From the NCBI RefSeq assembly GCF_003013715.1, contig NC_072818.1:682001-746000 (forward strand): a DNA stretch of 64,000 bases, given 5' to 3'. A model generated the notes under the pieces. That model was not told the origin of the DNA. It made no database searches and worked only from the letters and a program-made list of their open reading frames with translations. This document shows, one piece after another, positions 9,187 to 19,205 of this stretch. Each line of letters starts with the position of its first letter. Positions within the stretch are counted from its first letter, which is position 1. The stretch is from Candidozyma auris. Taxonomy: Eukaryota; Ascomycota; Pichiomycetes; Serinales; Metschnikowiaceae. The position numbers and the translations under genes are program-made.

Positions 9187-10662
9187 AGTCTCAGTGGCAC
9201 ACTCCGTTCGCGCCACGGGGACCCTCGCGGCCCTCGCAGAAACGGTTGGCTTCAGCGTGGAGTAAGGGAGAAGACGAAGTGGGAATAAGATTTGAAAAAC
9301 GAAAAAAAAAAAAAAAGAGGGATTTGATATTCAGTGAGTTGGGGGTTCACTCATTACTTTTGCTTTTGGCTTTCTGACAAAAGCAAGGGTTCGGTTGAGT
9401 GCTCAGGTCTCGGAGGGTGCTCGGTGGAGTGGCCGAAAAAAACGTGGTCCAAGCGGGCGCCTGGAGGCATTGACCCTGACAAACAGGGAGTCCAGGGGGA
9501 ATTCGAAGATTCAAAGATCACTTTACTTCCAAAAGGTGGTCAGTACTTTTTGGAATGTAACTATAATACATCGTGGGTTTTGTGGCTTTGTGGCTTTGTG
9601 TGTCTCTTGCTGGTGGACGCTTCTCTGAGATAAAGTATTCTCCACCGTAGAAGTCAAACTTTAAATTTGCAGGAGATTCTGGTGACTCACCTTCACTATG
9701 AGTTTGAGCTTTGATTTTTCTGCTTTTTTCTCTTTCTTCATATATTTTTATATATATTTATTTCTTTTTGTCAGAAGTGCTTTCATTAAAGACTCTAATT
9801 TCCAGCGACCGATGTGGTTTTGGTGCTGCAAAATGGAGACCAATTGGCACTTTGACGATTCTCGGGGATCTCTGCAACTATGTCGTCATTTTTCAAATCA
9901 AACTTGAGATCCACTTTTTTCGACTCTATCATCTATAATAGCCTTGCTGGAGTTGATTTCACGGAGAGTACGGGTACCAATCGTAGAATGAATACTTTTC
10001 AGAAAGTATAAAAGGTAATGATATGAGATTCAGCGTGTCGTTCAGCTTAAAGGTGTGGGGCTCTCCCAAGAAAGCAACCGAAGGTTTAATGCGTAGGGTC
10101 AGTCACTTAAGCTTACAGTTAGCGTTCTAATAATGCTCGAAGAGGTACTTTGGGAGCTTGATTTTTGCATTCAGATTGAAGATAGAGGGTTACGAATGGG
10201 GAGCTACGAACAAAGATATGATCTCAAATGCTCCAGCAGGCTTCAGTCCGCCGTTCAGTGATAAGAAGCACATTCTTAGTACTATTAGTGAAAGGAGGCC
10301 AATCTCCATTAGAGAGGGTAACATCAACGAGCCATTCAACAAGTTTCTTTTCCGTTGTCGATTTTAAATGAACCTTCAGGTGAGATAGTTTTGCTTGACA
10401 TTTCTTCTTAGACAGATACTTTTTTTTACATTAGGTCTTGTGGGTAGATGAAATTTTAAGCTTGTATGTTAGGTGACTCCGGGCCTGTCGTAAAATCTAC
10501 CAGTCCCGAAAAATTGTGTACGAACCTGGGACATTAGGCTGAGCACACTAAGCATGGTCAAGAATGTTGCGTAAAAATGTATCCTTTCAATAAACAAACC
10601 TTTGTAATTAGCAACTTCGAGACTTAGCATTCTCGAGCTTGGAGCACTTCTTGGATAGGTAA

Positions 10663-10673
10663 TGGCTGCGAAA
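10663..10673 (+). promoter_or_regulatory. TGGCTGCGAAA element, exact copy
   Basis: Exact copy about 337 bp upstream of the YIP1 ATG. It shares the extended left flank GGTAA with the copy at 510. Confidence 0.6.
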
Positions 10674-10779
10674 TAGTGTTCGAGCAACTTCTGAACAAAG
10701 CAGGGGCAGAGTATCACTAAGGTCTGCCGTGTTTCAGGAACTATTATTGAAAAGTTGAGGACTCAAGGATGGACGTCAA

Positions 10780-10824
10780 TTTTTTTTTTTTTTTTTTTCT
10801 TTTTTTTTCAATTTTTTTTTTTTT
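10780..10824 (+). repeat. Interrupted poly-T tracts
   Basis: Three T runs (about 19, 8 and 12 bases) broken by CT and CAA, 190-230 bp before the YIP1 ATG. This is probably a nucleosome-excluding promoter element. Confidence 0.65.
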
Positions 10825-10946
10825 GGACTCAGAGAGTTTATCCCACACATCGAAGACCCTACATCGGTGCTCTACAATCACGACCGGCATATAGCCCATC
10901 AACAACACTTCAGATTTCGCTCGATACACTAAGTCAGGTCAACGTC

Positions 10947-10957
10947 TATAATAAATA
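10947..10957 (+). promoter_or_regulatory. TATA-like element of YIP1
   Basis: TATAATAAATA lies about 53 bp before the YIP1 ATG, followed by a C-rich then A-rich leader. It is the only TATA-like sequence in that interval. Confidence 0.4.
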
Positions 10958-11009
10958 CCCCCCAATCTAAGCACATTATACTCGACACTCAGAGCAATCT
11001 CTCCTCACC

Positions 11010-11774
11010 ATGTCATACTATCAGCATAATCAACCAGATAATATGCAATTCTACCAGTCAAACTATGCCAATGCCGCGTTTCAGCAACCGAACGTCGCCA
11101 GCCCCAACTTGGGCTCGATGGACCTGATGTTTGGGGCTCATTTCGACGTCTCTGGCGATATGGGTGGTGAGCTCACGCCAGGCATAATTGCTGCTTTCGG
11201 TACCTCGGGATACCCGGGAGAACCGCCATTGTTGGAGGAGTTGGGGATAAACTTTCTGCATATCAAGGGCAAAACGCTAGCGGTGTTGAATCCCATCAGG
11301 AGGGACGTGAACCCGGAAATTATGGCTGACTCCGACTTGGCCGGGCCAATCTTGTTTGTGTTGTTGTTTGGCACTTTGCTACTATTATCCGGCAAGCGAC
11401 AATTCGGTTATGTGTACGGTGTGGGTGTGTTTGGCATTGTCAGTTTGCATTACCTTTTCAAATTGATGAGTAGAGACGTTCAAATTGACTTGACACGCTC
11501 AGCGTCGATTGTTGGCTACTGTCTATTACCATTGGTGTTCATATGTGCTTTGGGTCTCGTCATATCATTGGACTCGACAATTGGCTACTTGTTGAGTGCA
11601 TTTGCCGTTTCTTGGTGCACCTTTAGTGCCTCTGGTCTTTTCATTACTGCTTTGAAATTGCACAACATGCGTTCCTTGATCGCTTACCCCCTCGGCCTTT
11701 TCTACTCAGTTTTTGCCTTGATGGCTATCTTCGTCGACTCTAAGCACGGCGACATCAAAATGCTGGCCACGTAG
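11010..11774 (+). CDS. YIP1: YIP1-family Golgi/ER Rab-interacting membrane protein
   Basis: A 254-residue protein with a Gln/Asn-rich cytosolic N-terminus (residues 1-65), the conserved EPPLLEELGINFLHIKGKTL motif at about 71-90 and five hydrophobic segments between about 115 and 250 (for example FVLLFGTLLLLSGK, VGYCLLPLVFICALGLVI, LSAFAVSWCTFSASGLFI). This is the standard Yip1 layout. Yip1 binds prenylated Ypt GTPases and acts in COPII vesicle biogenesis and ER-Golgi transport. Length matches S. cerevisiae Yip1 (248). The ATG has an ACC context (tcaccATGtc). MSM1 follows on the same strand after about 100-140 bp, so the two genes share a tight tandem arrangement. Confidence 0.93.
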   Translation: MSYYQHNQPDNMQFYQSNYANAAFQQPNVASPNLGSMDLMFGAHFDVSGDMGGELTPGIIAAFGTSGYPGEPPLLEELGINFLHIKGKTLAVLNPIRRDVNPEIMADSDLAGPILFVLLFGTLLLLSGKRQFGYVYGVGVFGIVSLHYLFKLMSRDVQIDLTRSASIVGYCLLPLVFICALGLVISLDSTIGYLLSAFAVSWCTFSASGLFITALKLHNMRSLIAYPLGLFYSVFALMAIFVDSKHGDIKMLAT

Positions 11775-11912
11775 CCGCTTTTTATAGAGCTATTTAACAA
11801 AAAATCGAGCACATCTTCGATTAAGAGTTGACTTCTACTTCTTGGTGAATACGACCTGCATACGTTGTCTATGTGTGTTGATTTCCACTATACCCATATC
11901 ACAGCTCTTCCC

Positions 11913-13607
11913 ATGAAATCGAGCATTCTACGTCATTTTAGCCGACATAGCTCTTCTAAGCCATTCTATTGTACCACTCCCATATTCTATGTGAATGCCA
12001 GCCCTCATCTAGGGCACCTTTATTCGATGCTTCTAGCAGACACAAGAGTGAGGTGGGAAAAGCTCAAGAAGGGCCAGAAATCGTACTTTCTCACAGGGAC
12101 GGACGAACACGGATTGAAGATTCAGGGAGTAGCAGAAAAGCAAAATGTCGAACCCAAGGCTTTAGTCGACAGTGTCTCACAGAATTTCAAGCACATGGCC
12201 CGTAAGATGAAGATAGACTATCTGCGATTCATCAGAACCACAGACGATGATCATGTCGAGGCCGTCAAGCATTTCTGGAATGTCATGATGCAGAAAGGGC
12301 TTATCTACAAAGGCATACATGATGGGTGGTACTCGGTGAGCGACGAAGCATTCTACACTGAGGCCCAGATAGAGGAAGTGAGTGATGGTAGTGGAGGAGC
12401 CCGTAGAGTTTCTAAAGAAACAGGAAGTGAGGTTGTGTACCAAGAAGAAGAAAACTATTTTTTTCGGTTATCTGCTTTCCAGGATAGACTTATCCAGTAC
12501 ATTGAGGAGAATCCCACGTTGATTCAGCCGCAGCACAAGATGAAGCAGGTGTTAGAAGAACTTAAGTCAGAGCCACTCAAGGATTTATCTGTGTCACGCC
12601 ACACTTCGCGTCTACAATGGGGAATTGAAGTGCCGAATGATCCAACGCAGAAAGTGTATGTATGGTTTGATGCCCTCCTCAACTACTTGACTGCTGCCGG
12701 ATACCCACACAGAGATCTCAAGGCGCCAAACAACATCTGGCCCGCATGCCACGTTCTTGGGAAGGACATCATGAGGTTCCACTGTATATATTGGCCAATT
12801 TTTCTCATGGCCGCCGAAATCGACCTCCCCAAGATGATCTTCGTTCACTCACACTGGCTCTGTGATGGCAAAAAGATGAGCAAGAGCATTGGCAACGTGG
12901 TCGATCCCTACCTTATGGCAGACTACTATGGCGTAGATCCGTTGCGGTTTTTCTTGATGGAGCAGTCGAATATCAATACCGACAGCAACTTCAGTGAGGA
13001 TGCCCTATTCAACCATAGAGGTATGCTTCTTAACAAGTTCGCCAACTTGACATCTCGAGTGTGTGCGCCAAAATTTGAGATAGCGGAGGGTCTAAGACAA
13101 GCAAACAATGGTGTCTTCAACGATATAGATAGCCTCTTGTTGGCTGATACCGTCACATCGACAGACAAGAAGAGAACCATTGAGTTAAGAAACGAATTGG
13201 TGGTTGCAATTGACAGCTTGAAAGAGGAAATGGATGCTCCACTTCAGCAATTTGATCACATGAAGGCACTTAAATTGTGGTGGAACGTGGTGGAGCTCAT
13301 CAATGGGTTTTTTCAGGCAACTGAGCCATGGGCATACAACAAGTTTGCGGAAGCAGAGAAGGAAAGAGCTATCAGAAATTACTTGGTGTACGTTGCAACT
13401 GAAGGTATTAGAGTGACTACGCTTTGCATCCAGCCATATATGCCAGACTTGTCTGCTGCAATTTTGCACCGTCTTGCTGTTAGCAAGGACAAGAGAGCAC
13501 TAGACTATGCGAAGTTGGGCGGGGACGCAGACTACGGGAAGGGTTCCAACCGACAGCACAAGGACAAGTTGATGCAAAAAATCGAGCCCAGAACTGAAAA
13601 CTTGTAA
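11913..13607 (+). CDS. MSM1: Mitochondrial methionyl-tRNA synthetase
   Basis: A 564-residue class I aminoacyl-tRNA synthetase from the ATG at 11913. Motifs are the HIGH-type HLGH at residues 32-35 (TPIFYVNASPHLGHLYS context), FLTGTDEHGLKIQ at about 65-77 typical of MetRS, WFDALLNYLTAAGYP at about 250-264, HVLGKDIMRFH at about 280-290 and KMSKS at 321-325. The C-terminal half is the helical anticodon-binding domain. No EMAP or cytosolic-type extension is present, which, with the length (yeast Msm1 575), favours the organellar enzyme. The start at 11913 gives MKSSILRHFSRHSSSK, a plausible presequence; an in-frame ATG at 11871 would add 14 residues. It charges mitochondrial tRNA-Met. Confidence 0.93.
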   Translation: MKSSILRHFSRHSSSKPFYCTTPIFYVNASPHLGHLYSMLLADTRVRWEKLKKGQKSYFLTGTDEHGLKIQGVAEKQNVEPKALVDSVSQNFKHMARKMKIDYLRFIRTTDDDHVEAVKHFWNVMMQKGLIYKGIHDGWYSVSDEAFYTEAQIEEVSDGSGGARRVSKETGSEVVYQEEENYFFRLSAFQDRLIQYIEENPTLIQPQHKMKQVLEELKSEPLKDLSVSRHTSRLQWGIEVPNDPTQKVYVWFDALLNYLTAAGYPHRDLKAPNNIWPACHVLGKDIMRFHCIYWPIFLMAAEIDLPKMIFVHSHWLCDGKKMSKSIGNVVDPYLMADYYGVDPLRFFLMEQSNINTDSNFSEDALFNHRGMLLNKFANLTSRVCAPKFEIAEGLRQANNGVFNDIDSLLLADTVTSTDKKRTIELRNELVVAIDSLKEEMDAPLQQFDHMKALKLWWNVVELINGFFQATEPWAYNKFAEAEKERAIRNYLVYVATEGIRVTTLCIQPYMPDLSAAILHRLAVSKDKRALDYAKLGGDADYGKGSNRQHKDKLMQKIEPRTENL

Positions 13608-14530
13608 ATAGATTGTATAGAGGTGATTGCAGTTGACGGAGGATTTGAAGCACCGTGGATGTGGCGGTGCGCGCACGACCACAAAAACACCCACCCCCGA
13701 GCTTGTTCTGAGCAACGTAGACAAGCTACCACCGCCAACCAAAAGCAAAATTTGCCAAAGAAAATGACCTATTTGATTTGTTACCCGGATGCTGCTGCCC
13801 ATGTGTCCAAAAATCAGAAACCTTCTTTGATATCGGCGAAAACACTATATTCTCTTCGAATCCCCTTCACCAACGGCCCACTTCAACATTTCGTTACTAT
13901 ATCACCTTTTTCTTAGTCAAATGGCAATGTGCATCAGCGTAAGCAGGGGTCTCGTATTTGTCGATAAGCGACAAGGAGGTGGAAAAAAACTAGAGGCGAA
14001 AACCTTCGGTGCTTGGGTTTTCTGCAGGACCAACAGCACCGCCGTTAAACAACAGACGTCAACTGTACATATAAATCTGTCTATTTTGACGTGGGTCGAG
14101 TTTAATCGAGGTGAGGCGAGCAAGGGGACACGTTCGAGTGGGAGGAAGGAAACTGCAGACAAGACAGCAAACCGGGTAAATTTTGGTACCGTTTGAATCA
14201 GCGGCGTCTGAAAATGATGTTTAAGTTTTTAAAATTTCAAAAAGTTGCAATATTTCCCTGTTTTGTCTTGGGGTGTCGGTGACTGGTCACAAAGAGACCC
14301 GCCGAGAGGCTTTCGCACGTGACCTAAGCGACAGTGCGGGAGGTTCCTTTCATTTTGTACAGTGCAACTTCTCAAAAACACCCTAAAGCGATCAAGGCAA
14401 AGAGCAGTCCAGAAAGTAAATCTACCTGGGTTGTTCATTTCCCCAGATTCAGCTTCATTTCCCGTTTGCACTACTTTCCACCATAATTGTTCCTGTCACA
14501 TTATCGTACAACCCAGCCAGAGCTAGTAAA
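13608..14530. other. YTA7 upstream region
   Basis: About 920 bp between the tandem genes MSM1 and YTA7. Short ORFs on both strands show no coding character. A CACGTG box sits at 14316..14321, and the last 100 bp are pyrimidine-rich. Nothing else was recognised. Confidence 0.5.
14316..14321. promoter_or_regulatory. GCACGTGAC (Cbf1-like E-box) upstream of YTA7
   Basis: CACGTG flanked as GCACGTGAC, 210 bp before the YTA7 ATG. RTCACGTG-type cores are the Cbf1 consensus in Candida species; binding is inferred. Confidence 0.45.
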
Positions 14531-17500
14531 ATGGCAAGATCTAAAAGAGGCTCTAGGCACTTGCCCAGCAGCGACGACGAAATGGAAGAAGGTGGCCGCC
14601 GGCTGAGAAGACCAGTTTCATACTTGGAAGAATCAGACGATGCGTTTGACGAAATCAAAGAAGAAGATGTTCAAAAAGAAGAGGACGGTGTGAAAGAAGA
14701 AGACGGAGAGGTCAATGCAGAGCCGGAGGCTGATGCAGAGGAGCCAGAGGAGCCAGAGGAGCCAGAGGAACCTGACTCCCCCGAGGAAGACAATTTAAAA
14801 GATGAGGATTTCGATGAAGATGACGAGATCATCCCCGCTAAAAGACTGCGGTCGCTGAGGAGAGTGTCGAGGCGGCTCAGGCAGAGTAAAGGCAGCGACG
14901 ATTCTGACTTCAAGGAAGATGAAGTCAGTGGAGGCTCCGACAACGAAAGCGATGCTTTTGAGGAAGAAGACGACTACATGGAGAGGCTACGAGAAAAGCA
15001 ATTTGTGGCGTCTGACGAAGATGGCGAAGAAGACAACTACTATGGCTATTCCTCTACAAGCAAGAGTCGGCTGCGGAGGAAACCAAAATCAAGATCACGA
15101 TCTGCAGAAGCAAGACGACTGAGGAAGCGCATGAGGCGTGCTGCTGATGATGACGAGGAGGAGGATGCAGAAGACAATGACGACGATGTCGGCGACATCC
15201 AACAGGAGATCCAGGAATTGTACGACTCATCGCCCGAGGAAGAGAGCCCGGTCAAGCATAAGCTCCGAGAGCGTGGTGAGAAGGTCAATTACACTATTCC
15301 TCCCGCAATCACCAACGAGCAGGACCTCGATGCTTTAAGTGCAGCTAGATATACACCTCCGCTGAAGAGAATCCGGAGAAATGTGGGCAACAAGAGCGAT
15401 TTCAGAAAACTTCTTTTCCCCACTGCTGGTCCTTTTGGTGGTAGCGACGTCATTTCTCTTTTGGGTCAAAATATTCCTCCTGGCGGAATTCCCATTCCGG
15501 GCATGCCAGCTGACGCTCGTAATAACTTGATTGCAGACAACGATTCAGATTCTTCAGATGAGGAGTTCGTGCCTTCGTCGGCTGCTGGAGCCCAACCAAG
15601 ACCTTCGGTGAGTGGGTCCATGGGCAAGGTGCCAATGGCTGCTAACAACGCAGCGCCAGCCCCTTCAGGTATGCTCAATAATACAAAAATTGTCGGGGCG
15701 CTGTCAGTTGGCGATAAGGGCAAGAAAAAAAGCACTCTCAGTGACACAGATCCATTGGGTGTTGATATGAACATTGATTTCTCAGCGGTCGGCGGCCTTG
15801 ATGGCTACATCGACCAGCTTAAAGAAATGGTTGCACTTCCCCTTCTATATCCTGAGCTTTATCAGAATTTCTCAATTACTCCACCTCGAGGAGTATTGTT
15901 CCACGGCCCTCCAGGTACTGGTAAAACTTTGATGGCTAGAGCACTAGCTGCTAGTTGCTCCACCCCGTCTCGAAAAATCACATTTTTCATGCGCAAAGGT
16001 GCCGACTGTTTGAGTAAATGGGTTGGTGAGGCAGAGCGTCAGTTGAGATTGTTATTTGAAGAGGCGAAAAATCAGCAACCGTCCATCATTTTCTTCGATG
16101 AGATTGATGGCTTGGCTCCAGTCAGATCATCTAAGCAGGAACAGATTCACGCCAGTATCGTGTCTACTTTGCTTGCATTGATGGATGGTATGGATAACAG
16201 AGGACAGGTTATAGTCATTGGTGCAACCAATAGGCCAGACTCTGTTGATCCCGCCTTAAGAAGACCAGGCCGTTTTGACAGGGAATTTTACTTCCCACTT
16301 CCTGGCTTGGATGCTAGAAAGCAAATTCTCTCAATTCACACAAGAAAATGGGATCCTCCTTTGTCGCCTGTATTCCTTGACAAGATTGCAGGTCTTACTA
16401 AGGGTTATGGAGGTGCAGATTTACGTGCTCTTTGCACTGAAGCGGCATTGAACTCTATTCAAAGAAAATATCCTCAAATCTACCGTTCCTCAGACAAACT
16501 TAAAGTGGACCCAACGAAGGTCAAGGTGATTGCAAAAGATTTTATGAGAGCAATAGAGAGAATAGTTCCATCAAGTGCGAGGTCAACATCGACGGGTTCT
16601 TCGCCTCTTCCAGAGCGTTTGCAGCCTCTTTTACAAGGCTCTCTCGAGCAAATAGTTGAGAAGTTGACCACTTTGCTTCCAGATTCAATCAGCTTAGGTG
16701 GCAAGAAGAAGTTGACTAATTTGGAAGAAGCAATGTACCTAGACCCGACTGTCAAAGATGCCGACGGCGGTTTTTCAAAACACGAATTACTTAGAAGCTT
16801 AGAGGGCTCGAGAATTTGCAAGCCTCACTTACTTATCTGTGGCGAGGCTGGCGCCGGCCAACAATATCTTGGTGCAGCAATTTTGAACGCTCTCGAAGGC
16901 TTTCAAGTGCAGAATTTGGATCTAGCTACGATTTTTGGTGATGTGACTAGAACACCAGAGCTGTGCATTGTGCAGACGTTTATCGAGGCAAGAAGACATC
17001 AACCATCGATCGTATTTATTCCAAACATCGACACATGGTTTGACGTCATGACACATTCAGCCAAAGCAACACTTGCCGGCCTTCTTCGGAACTTGAAAAG
17101 TAATGAAAAGATTCTTCTACTCGGCATCGCCGAAAGACTGTTCGACGACCTTGATCCCGAAGTCAAGCACACTCTTGGAATTCTGGGTGACAGCAACAAC
17201 GTGTACCTTGAGAATCCTGACATCGTGGCAAGAAAGAATTTCTTCCAGATTGCCGAAAAAGCTTTGAAAATGAAGCCATATGAGTTTGTGAATGATTTGA
17301 GCAATAGACCAAAGAGGAAACTCAAAGAGCTTCCCGTAGTACCACAGGAGACTGTCAGTGTTGCACTGCTAGGTAAGAAGCGTGACAAGCAGCAGGAATA
17401 TGAAGACAAGAGACTCAAGAACTTGCTCAAGATTAAACTTGCAGGACTTATGGATCTCTTCAAAAACCGCTACAAGCGTTTCAGGAAGCCAATTATCGAT

Positions 17501-18478
17501 GAAGGCTACTTGCACCACTTATTTGAGCCCTCAATTCTTGATAATCCAATGATCACATATGAAGTGGCTTACACAATTTCGGAGGATCCAAAACATCCCA
17601 ACATGATCAAAGAGCTCAGCACAGGTAAGTTTTTCTTCAACATGGACTTGGACACTATTGAGGAGAGAATCTGGAATGGATTCTACTCTGAAGCTAAACA
17701 GTTTCTCAAGGATATTCGGATGATTGTGAAAGATGCTATCCAATCTGGGGATAGAGAGCGGATCCTCAAGGCAAATGAAATGATGACCAACGCCCAGTTT
17801 GGCATTGATGATTTCAATAATCCGGAGTTTGCAAAAGCTTGCAAGGACCTAAGAGCCAGAGAAATCGAGAAGCAGGCGAAATTACTTGAAGACTATAAAA
17901 AACTCAAGGCCGAATATGAAAAGCAGCAAGCCGCAACTTCACAGGTGGAAGGAGAGCGTCCCAACGGCACAGCACCCATGCAGCTTCTTGGGGACTCTGA
18001 TCAAGCTACATTGGTAGGTGCTAATGGACACACACACGAGGCTACTGAAAACTCTGTCGAAGACAAACCAGAGGAAATTGATGAGCGAACAATGGAAGAC
18101 GCTAAGGGGGCTTCTGAGAATGCACCTCAGAATGAGGTGAGGTTCGATGGGGCAGTGGAAGAAGAAGCAACAGACGTCGTCGACGAGTCTCCAAAACTGC
18201 AAAAAGTTGTGCCTGTCACGCAGCCTCCAGAGAGTGAGTCTGAGGCGGAAGAGGAGACTCTCACTGACGCCACCCAAGAGTTGGTCATTCCGCCCGAAGC
18301 CTATGACTTCTTTGAGGACCGCATCGTCAAGCTCACCGAGGGCTTCACAGTGGAAAAGCTCGAGTTCACCATGGCCAAAATCATGGATATTATCTGGGCA
18401 GACCGGTCGCAGTGGAACAAGGCCCAAACCACAGAAAAGCTCTACAAGGTCGCCGAAACACTACACCACTACATTTGA
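14531..18478 (+). CDS. YTA7: Chromatin-associated AAA ATPase with bromodomain-like region
   Basis: A 1315-residue homologue of yeast Yta7 (human ATAD2), a nuclear AAA ATPase that acts on histone H3 and limits nucleosome density. The N-terminal 330 residues are highly acidic and Arg/Ser-rich. AAA1 has Walker A GPPGTGKT at about 458-465, Walker B IIFFDEIDG at about 518 and the arginine-finger context RRPGRFDREF near 576. AAA2 is degenerate (GEAGAGQQYL at about 771 replaces a Walker A), as known for the family. A bromodomain-like segment follows at about 960-1110, then an acidic tail and a conserved C-terminal helix region. Several CTG codons sit in the Arg/Ser stretches (for example 15070 region, KSR-CTG-RRK), where Ser reads more naturally. 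The ATG context aaaATGgc is good. Confidence 0.94.
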   Translation: MARSKRGSRHLPSSDDEMEEGGRRLRRPVSYLEESDDAFDEIKEEDVQKEEDGVKEEDGEVNAEPEADAEEPEEPEEPEEPDSPEEDNLKDEDFDEDDEIIPAKRLRSLRRVSRRLRQSKGSDDSDFKEDEVSGGSDNESDAFEEEDDYMERLREKQFVASDEDGEEDNYYGYSSTSKSRLRRKPKSRSRSAEARRLRKRMRRAADDDEEEDAEDNDDDVGDIQQEIQELYDSSPEEESPVKHKLRERGEKVNYTIPPAITNEQDLDALSAARYTPPLKRIRRNVGNKSDFRKLLFPTAGPFGGSDVISLLGQNIPPGGIPIPGMPADARNNLIADNDSDSSDEEFVPSSAAGAQPRPSVSGSMGKVPMAANNAAPAPSGMLNNTKIVGALSVGDKGKKKSTLSDTDPLGVDMNIDFSAVGGLDGYIDQLKEMVALPLLYPELYQNFSITPPRGVLFHGPPGTGKTLMARALAASCSTPSRKITFFMRKGADCLSKWVGEAERQLRLLFEEAKNQQPSIIFFDEIDGLAPVRSSKQEQIHASIVSTLLALMDGMDNRGQVIVIGATNRPDSVDPALRRPGRFDREFYFPLPGLDARKQILSIHTRKWDPPLSPVFLDKIAGLTKGYGGADLRALCTEAALNSIQRKYPQIYRSSDKLKVDPTKVKVIAKDFMRAIERIVPSSARSTSTGSSPLPERLQPLLQGSLEQIVEKLTTLLPDSISLGGKKKLTNLEEAMYLDPTVKDADGGFSKHELLRSLEGSRICKPHLLICGEAGAGQQYLGAAILNALEGFQVQNLDLATIFGDVTRTPELCIVQTFIEARRHQPSIVFIPNIDTWFDVMTHSAKATLAGLLRNLKSNEKILLLGIAERLFDDLDPEVKHTLGILGDSNNVYLENPDIVARKNFFQIAEKALKMKPYEFVNDLSNRPKRKLKELPVVPQETVSVALLGKKRDKQQEYEDKRLKNLLKIKLAGLMDLFKNRYKRFRKPIIDEGYLHHLFEPSILDNPMITYEVAYTISEDPKHPNMIKELSTGKFFFNMDLDTIEERIWNGFYSEAKQFLKDIRMIVKDAIQSGDRERILKANEMMTNAQFGIDDFNNPEFAKACKDLRAREIEKQAKLLEDYKKLKAEYEKQQAATSQVEGERPNGTAPMQLLGDSDQATLVGANGHTHEATENSVEDKPEEIDERTMEDAKGASENAPQNEVRFDGAVEEEATDVVDESPKLQKVVPVTQPPESESEAEEETLTDATQELVIPPEAYDFFEDRIVKLTEGFTVEKLEFTMAKIMDIIWADRSQWNKAQTTEKLYKVAETLHHYI
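14738..14770 (+). repeat. 9-bp repeat encoding Glu-Glu-Pro in YTA7
   Basis: A unit like gaggagcca is repeated about four times, giving EEPEEPEEPEEP in the acidic N-terminus. It is likely to vary in copy number between strains. Confidence 0.6.
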
Positions 18479-18569
18479 AGGTAAAAGGCAATGTGCTCCA
18501 GTTCCAAACTTTTCCGTTACTATGTAATATAATACAAAACATTTACTTCTTCTTGACATGTCTTCCCCA

Positions 18570-18908
18570 CTAATCTTCGGCACTGCCGTCTCTGGGTCTA
18601 TAACTGATATTCTGATCCTCCAATTCACTGATGATATGTGGCGGCAACTTACCATTCACTTTCACAGCGTACAACCCAGCGACAAAGGAGTCGATACGGA
18701 GCCAGCGTGCCACCCACGATGCCTTGTTGTCGTCACCTAAAGCGACCAATCCTTCAAATGCTGGGGACGTGCAATCTTGGATCTGCCCATCTTCGTTGTC
18801 GGCGTAATGCAAAACAGACTCGCAGTTCGGGCACCCTACTTCAAGAAATCGCCTATATGGCTGGATTATGCCACAGAGCATGCACGCTCTTTCTGTTTTT
18901 GAAGACAT
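18570..18908 (-). CDS. SPT4: Transcription elongation factor Spt4 (DSIF small subunit)
   Basis: A 112-residue protein from the ATG at 18908; the frame stays open upstream but loses all similarity. The four-cysteine zinc ribbon is clear: ACMLCG near residues 8-13 and GCPNCESVLHY near 28-38. It is followed by the Spt4 core (CTSPAFEGLVALGDD, SWVARWLRIDSFVAGLYAVKVNGKLP). Spt4 pairs with the NGN domain of Spt5 to form DSIF, which stimulates RNA polymerase II processivity. Length is near the yeast protein (102). It is divergent from COX18 with about 300 bp between start codons, and convergent with YTA7 (91 bp between stops). Confidence 0.95.
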   Translation of the reverse strand: MSSKTERACMLCGIIQPYRRFLEVGCPNCESVLHYADNEDGQIQDCTSPAFEGLVALGDDNKASWVARWLRIDSFVAGLYAVKVNGKLPPHIISELEDQNISYRPRDGSAED

Positions 18909-18964
18909 GGGTGGATGTAGAAAGTGTAGATGCTGGAGAAGAACACTGAAAATAGGTCCGCCAT

Positions 18965-18970
18965 CACGTG
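18965..18970. promoter_or_regulatory. TCACGTGAC (Cbf1 consensus) in the SPT4/COX18 divergent promoter
   Basis: Palindromic TCACGTGA 57 bp upstream of SPT4 and 236 bp upstream of COX18. It matches the Cbf1 consensus exactly. A role at COX18 (mitochondrial) or SPT4 is inferred from position. Confidence 0.55.
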
Positions 18971-19205
18971 ACCGACTAAGGAATTGGGTCGGTTGCCTTT
19001 GCCAGAGGGCCAATTGAGGAACGACAAAAAATGAAATATGAAATGTATATGAAGTCTTCCGCATAGACTGCAAAACCTCTTGAAACACCCAGTTGTTAAA
19101 GAAACTCATGGTGGTCTTACCTTTCATGCTCTCTGCTTTCTCTGCAGGCCCTGCTGTGTGAGTAACTAAATCTCAGTCCATCTAAGGCAACAATCCATAG
19201 TCTAT

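Larger units (their letters stand above)
8836..11009. other. 2.2 kb gene-free region between divergent GDE1 and YIP1
   Basis: The largest gene-free stretch in the window, between divergently transcribed genes. It contains the GDE1 promoter (two CACGTG boxes, one TGGTTGCAAAA element at 9176..9186), a middle portion with only short ORFs lacking coding character, a TGGCTGCGAAA element at 10663..10673, T-rich tracts at 10780..10824 and a YIP1 TATA-like element at 10947..10957. No tRNA B-box or other RNA gene was recognised. Confidence 0.55.

Noticed and set aside
8836..11009. Centromere or replication origin in the largest gene-free region
   Set aside because: The region is only 2.2 kb between ordinary divergent promoters, with no distinctive repeats beyond T tracts; nothing in the sequence decides it.
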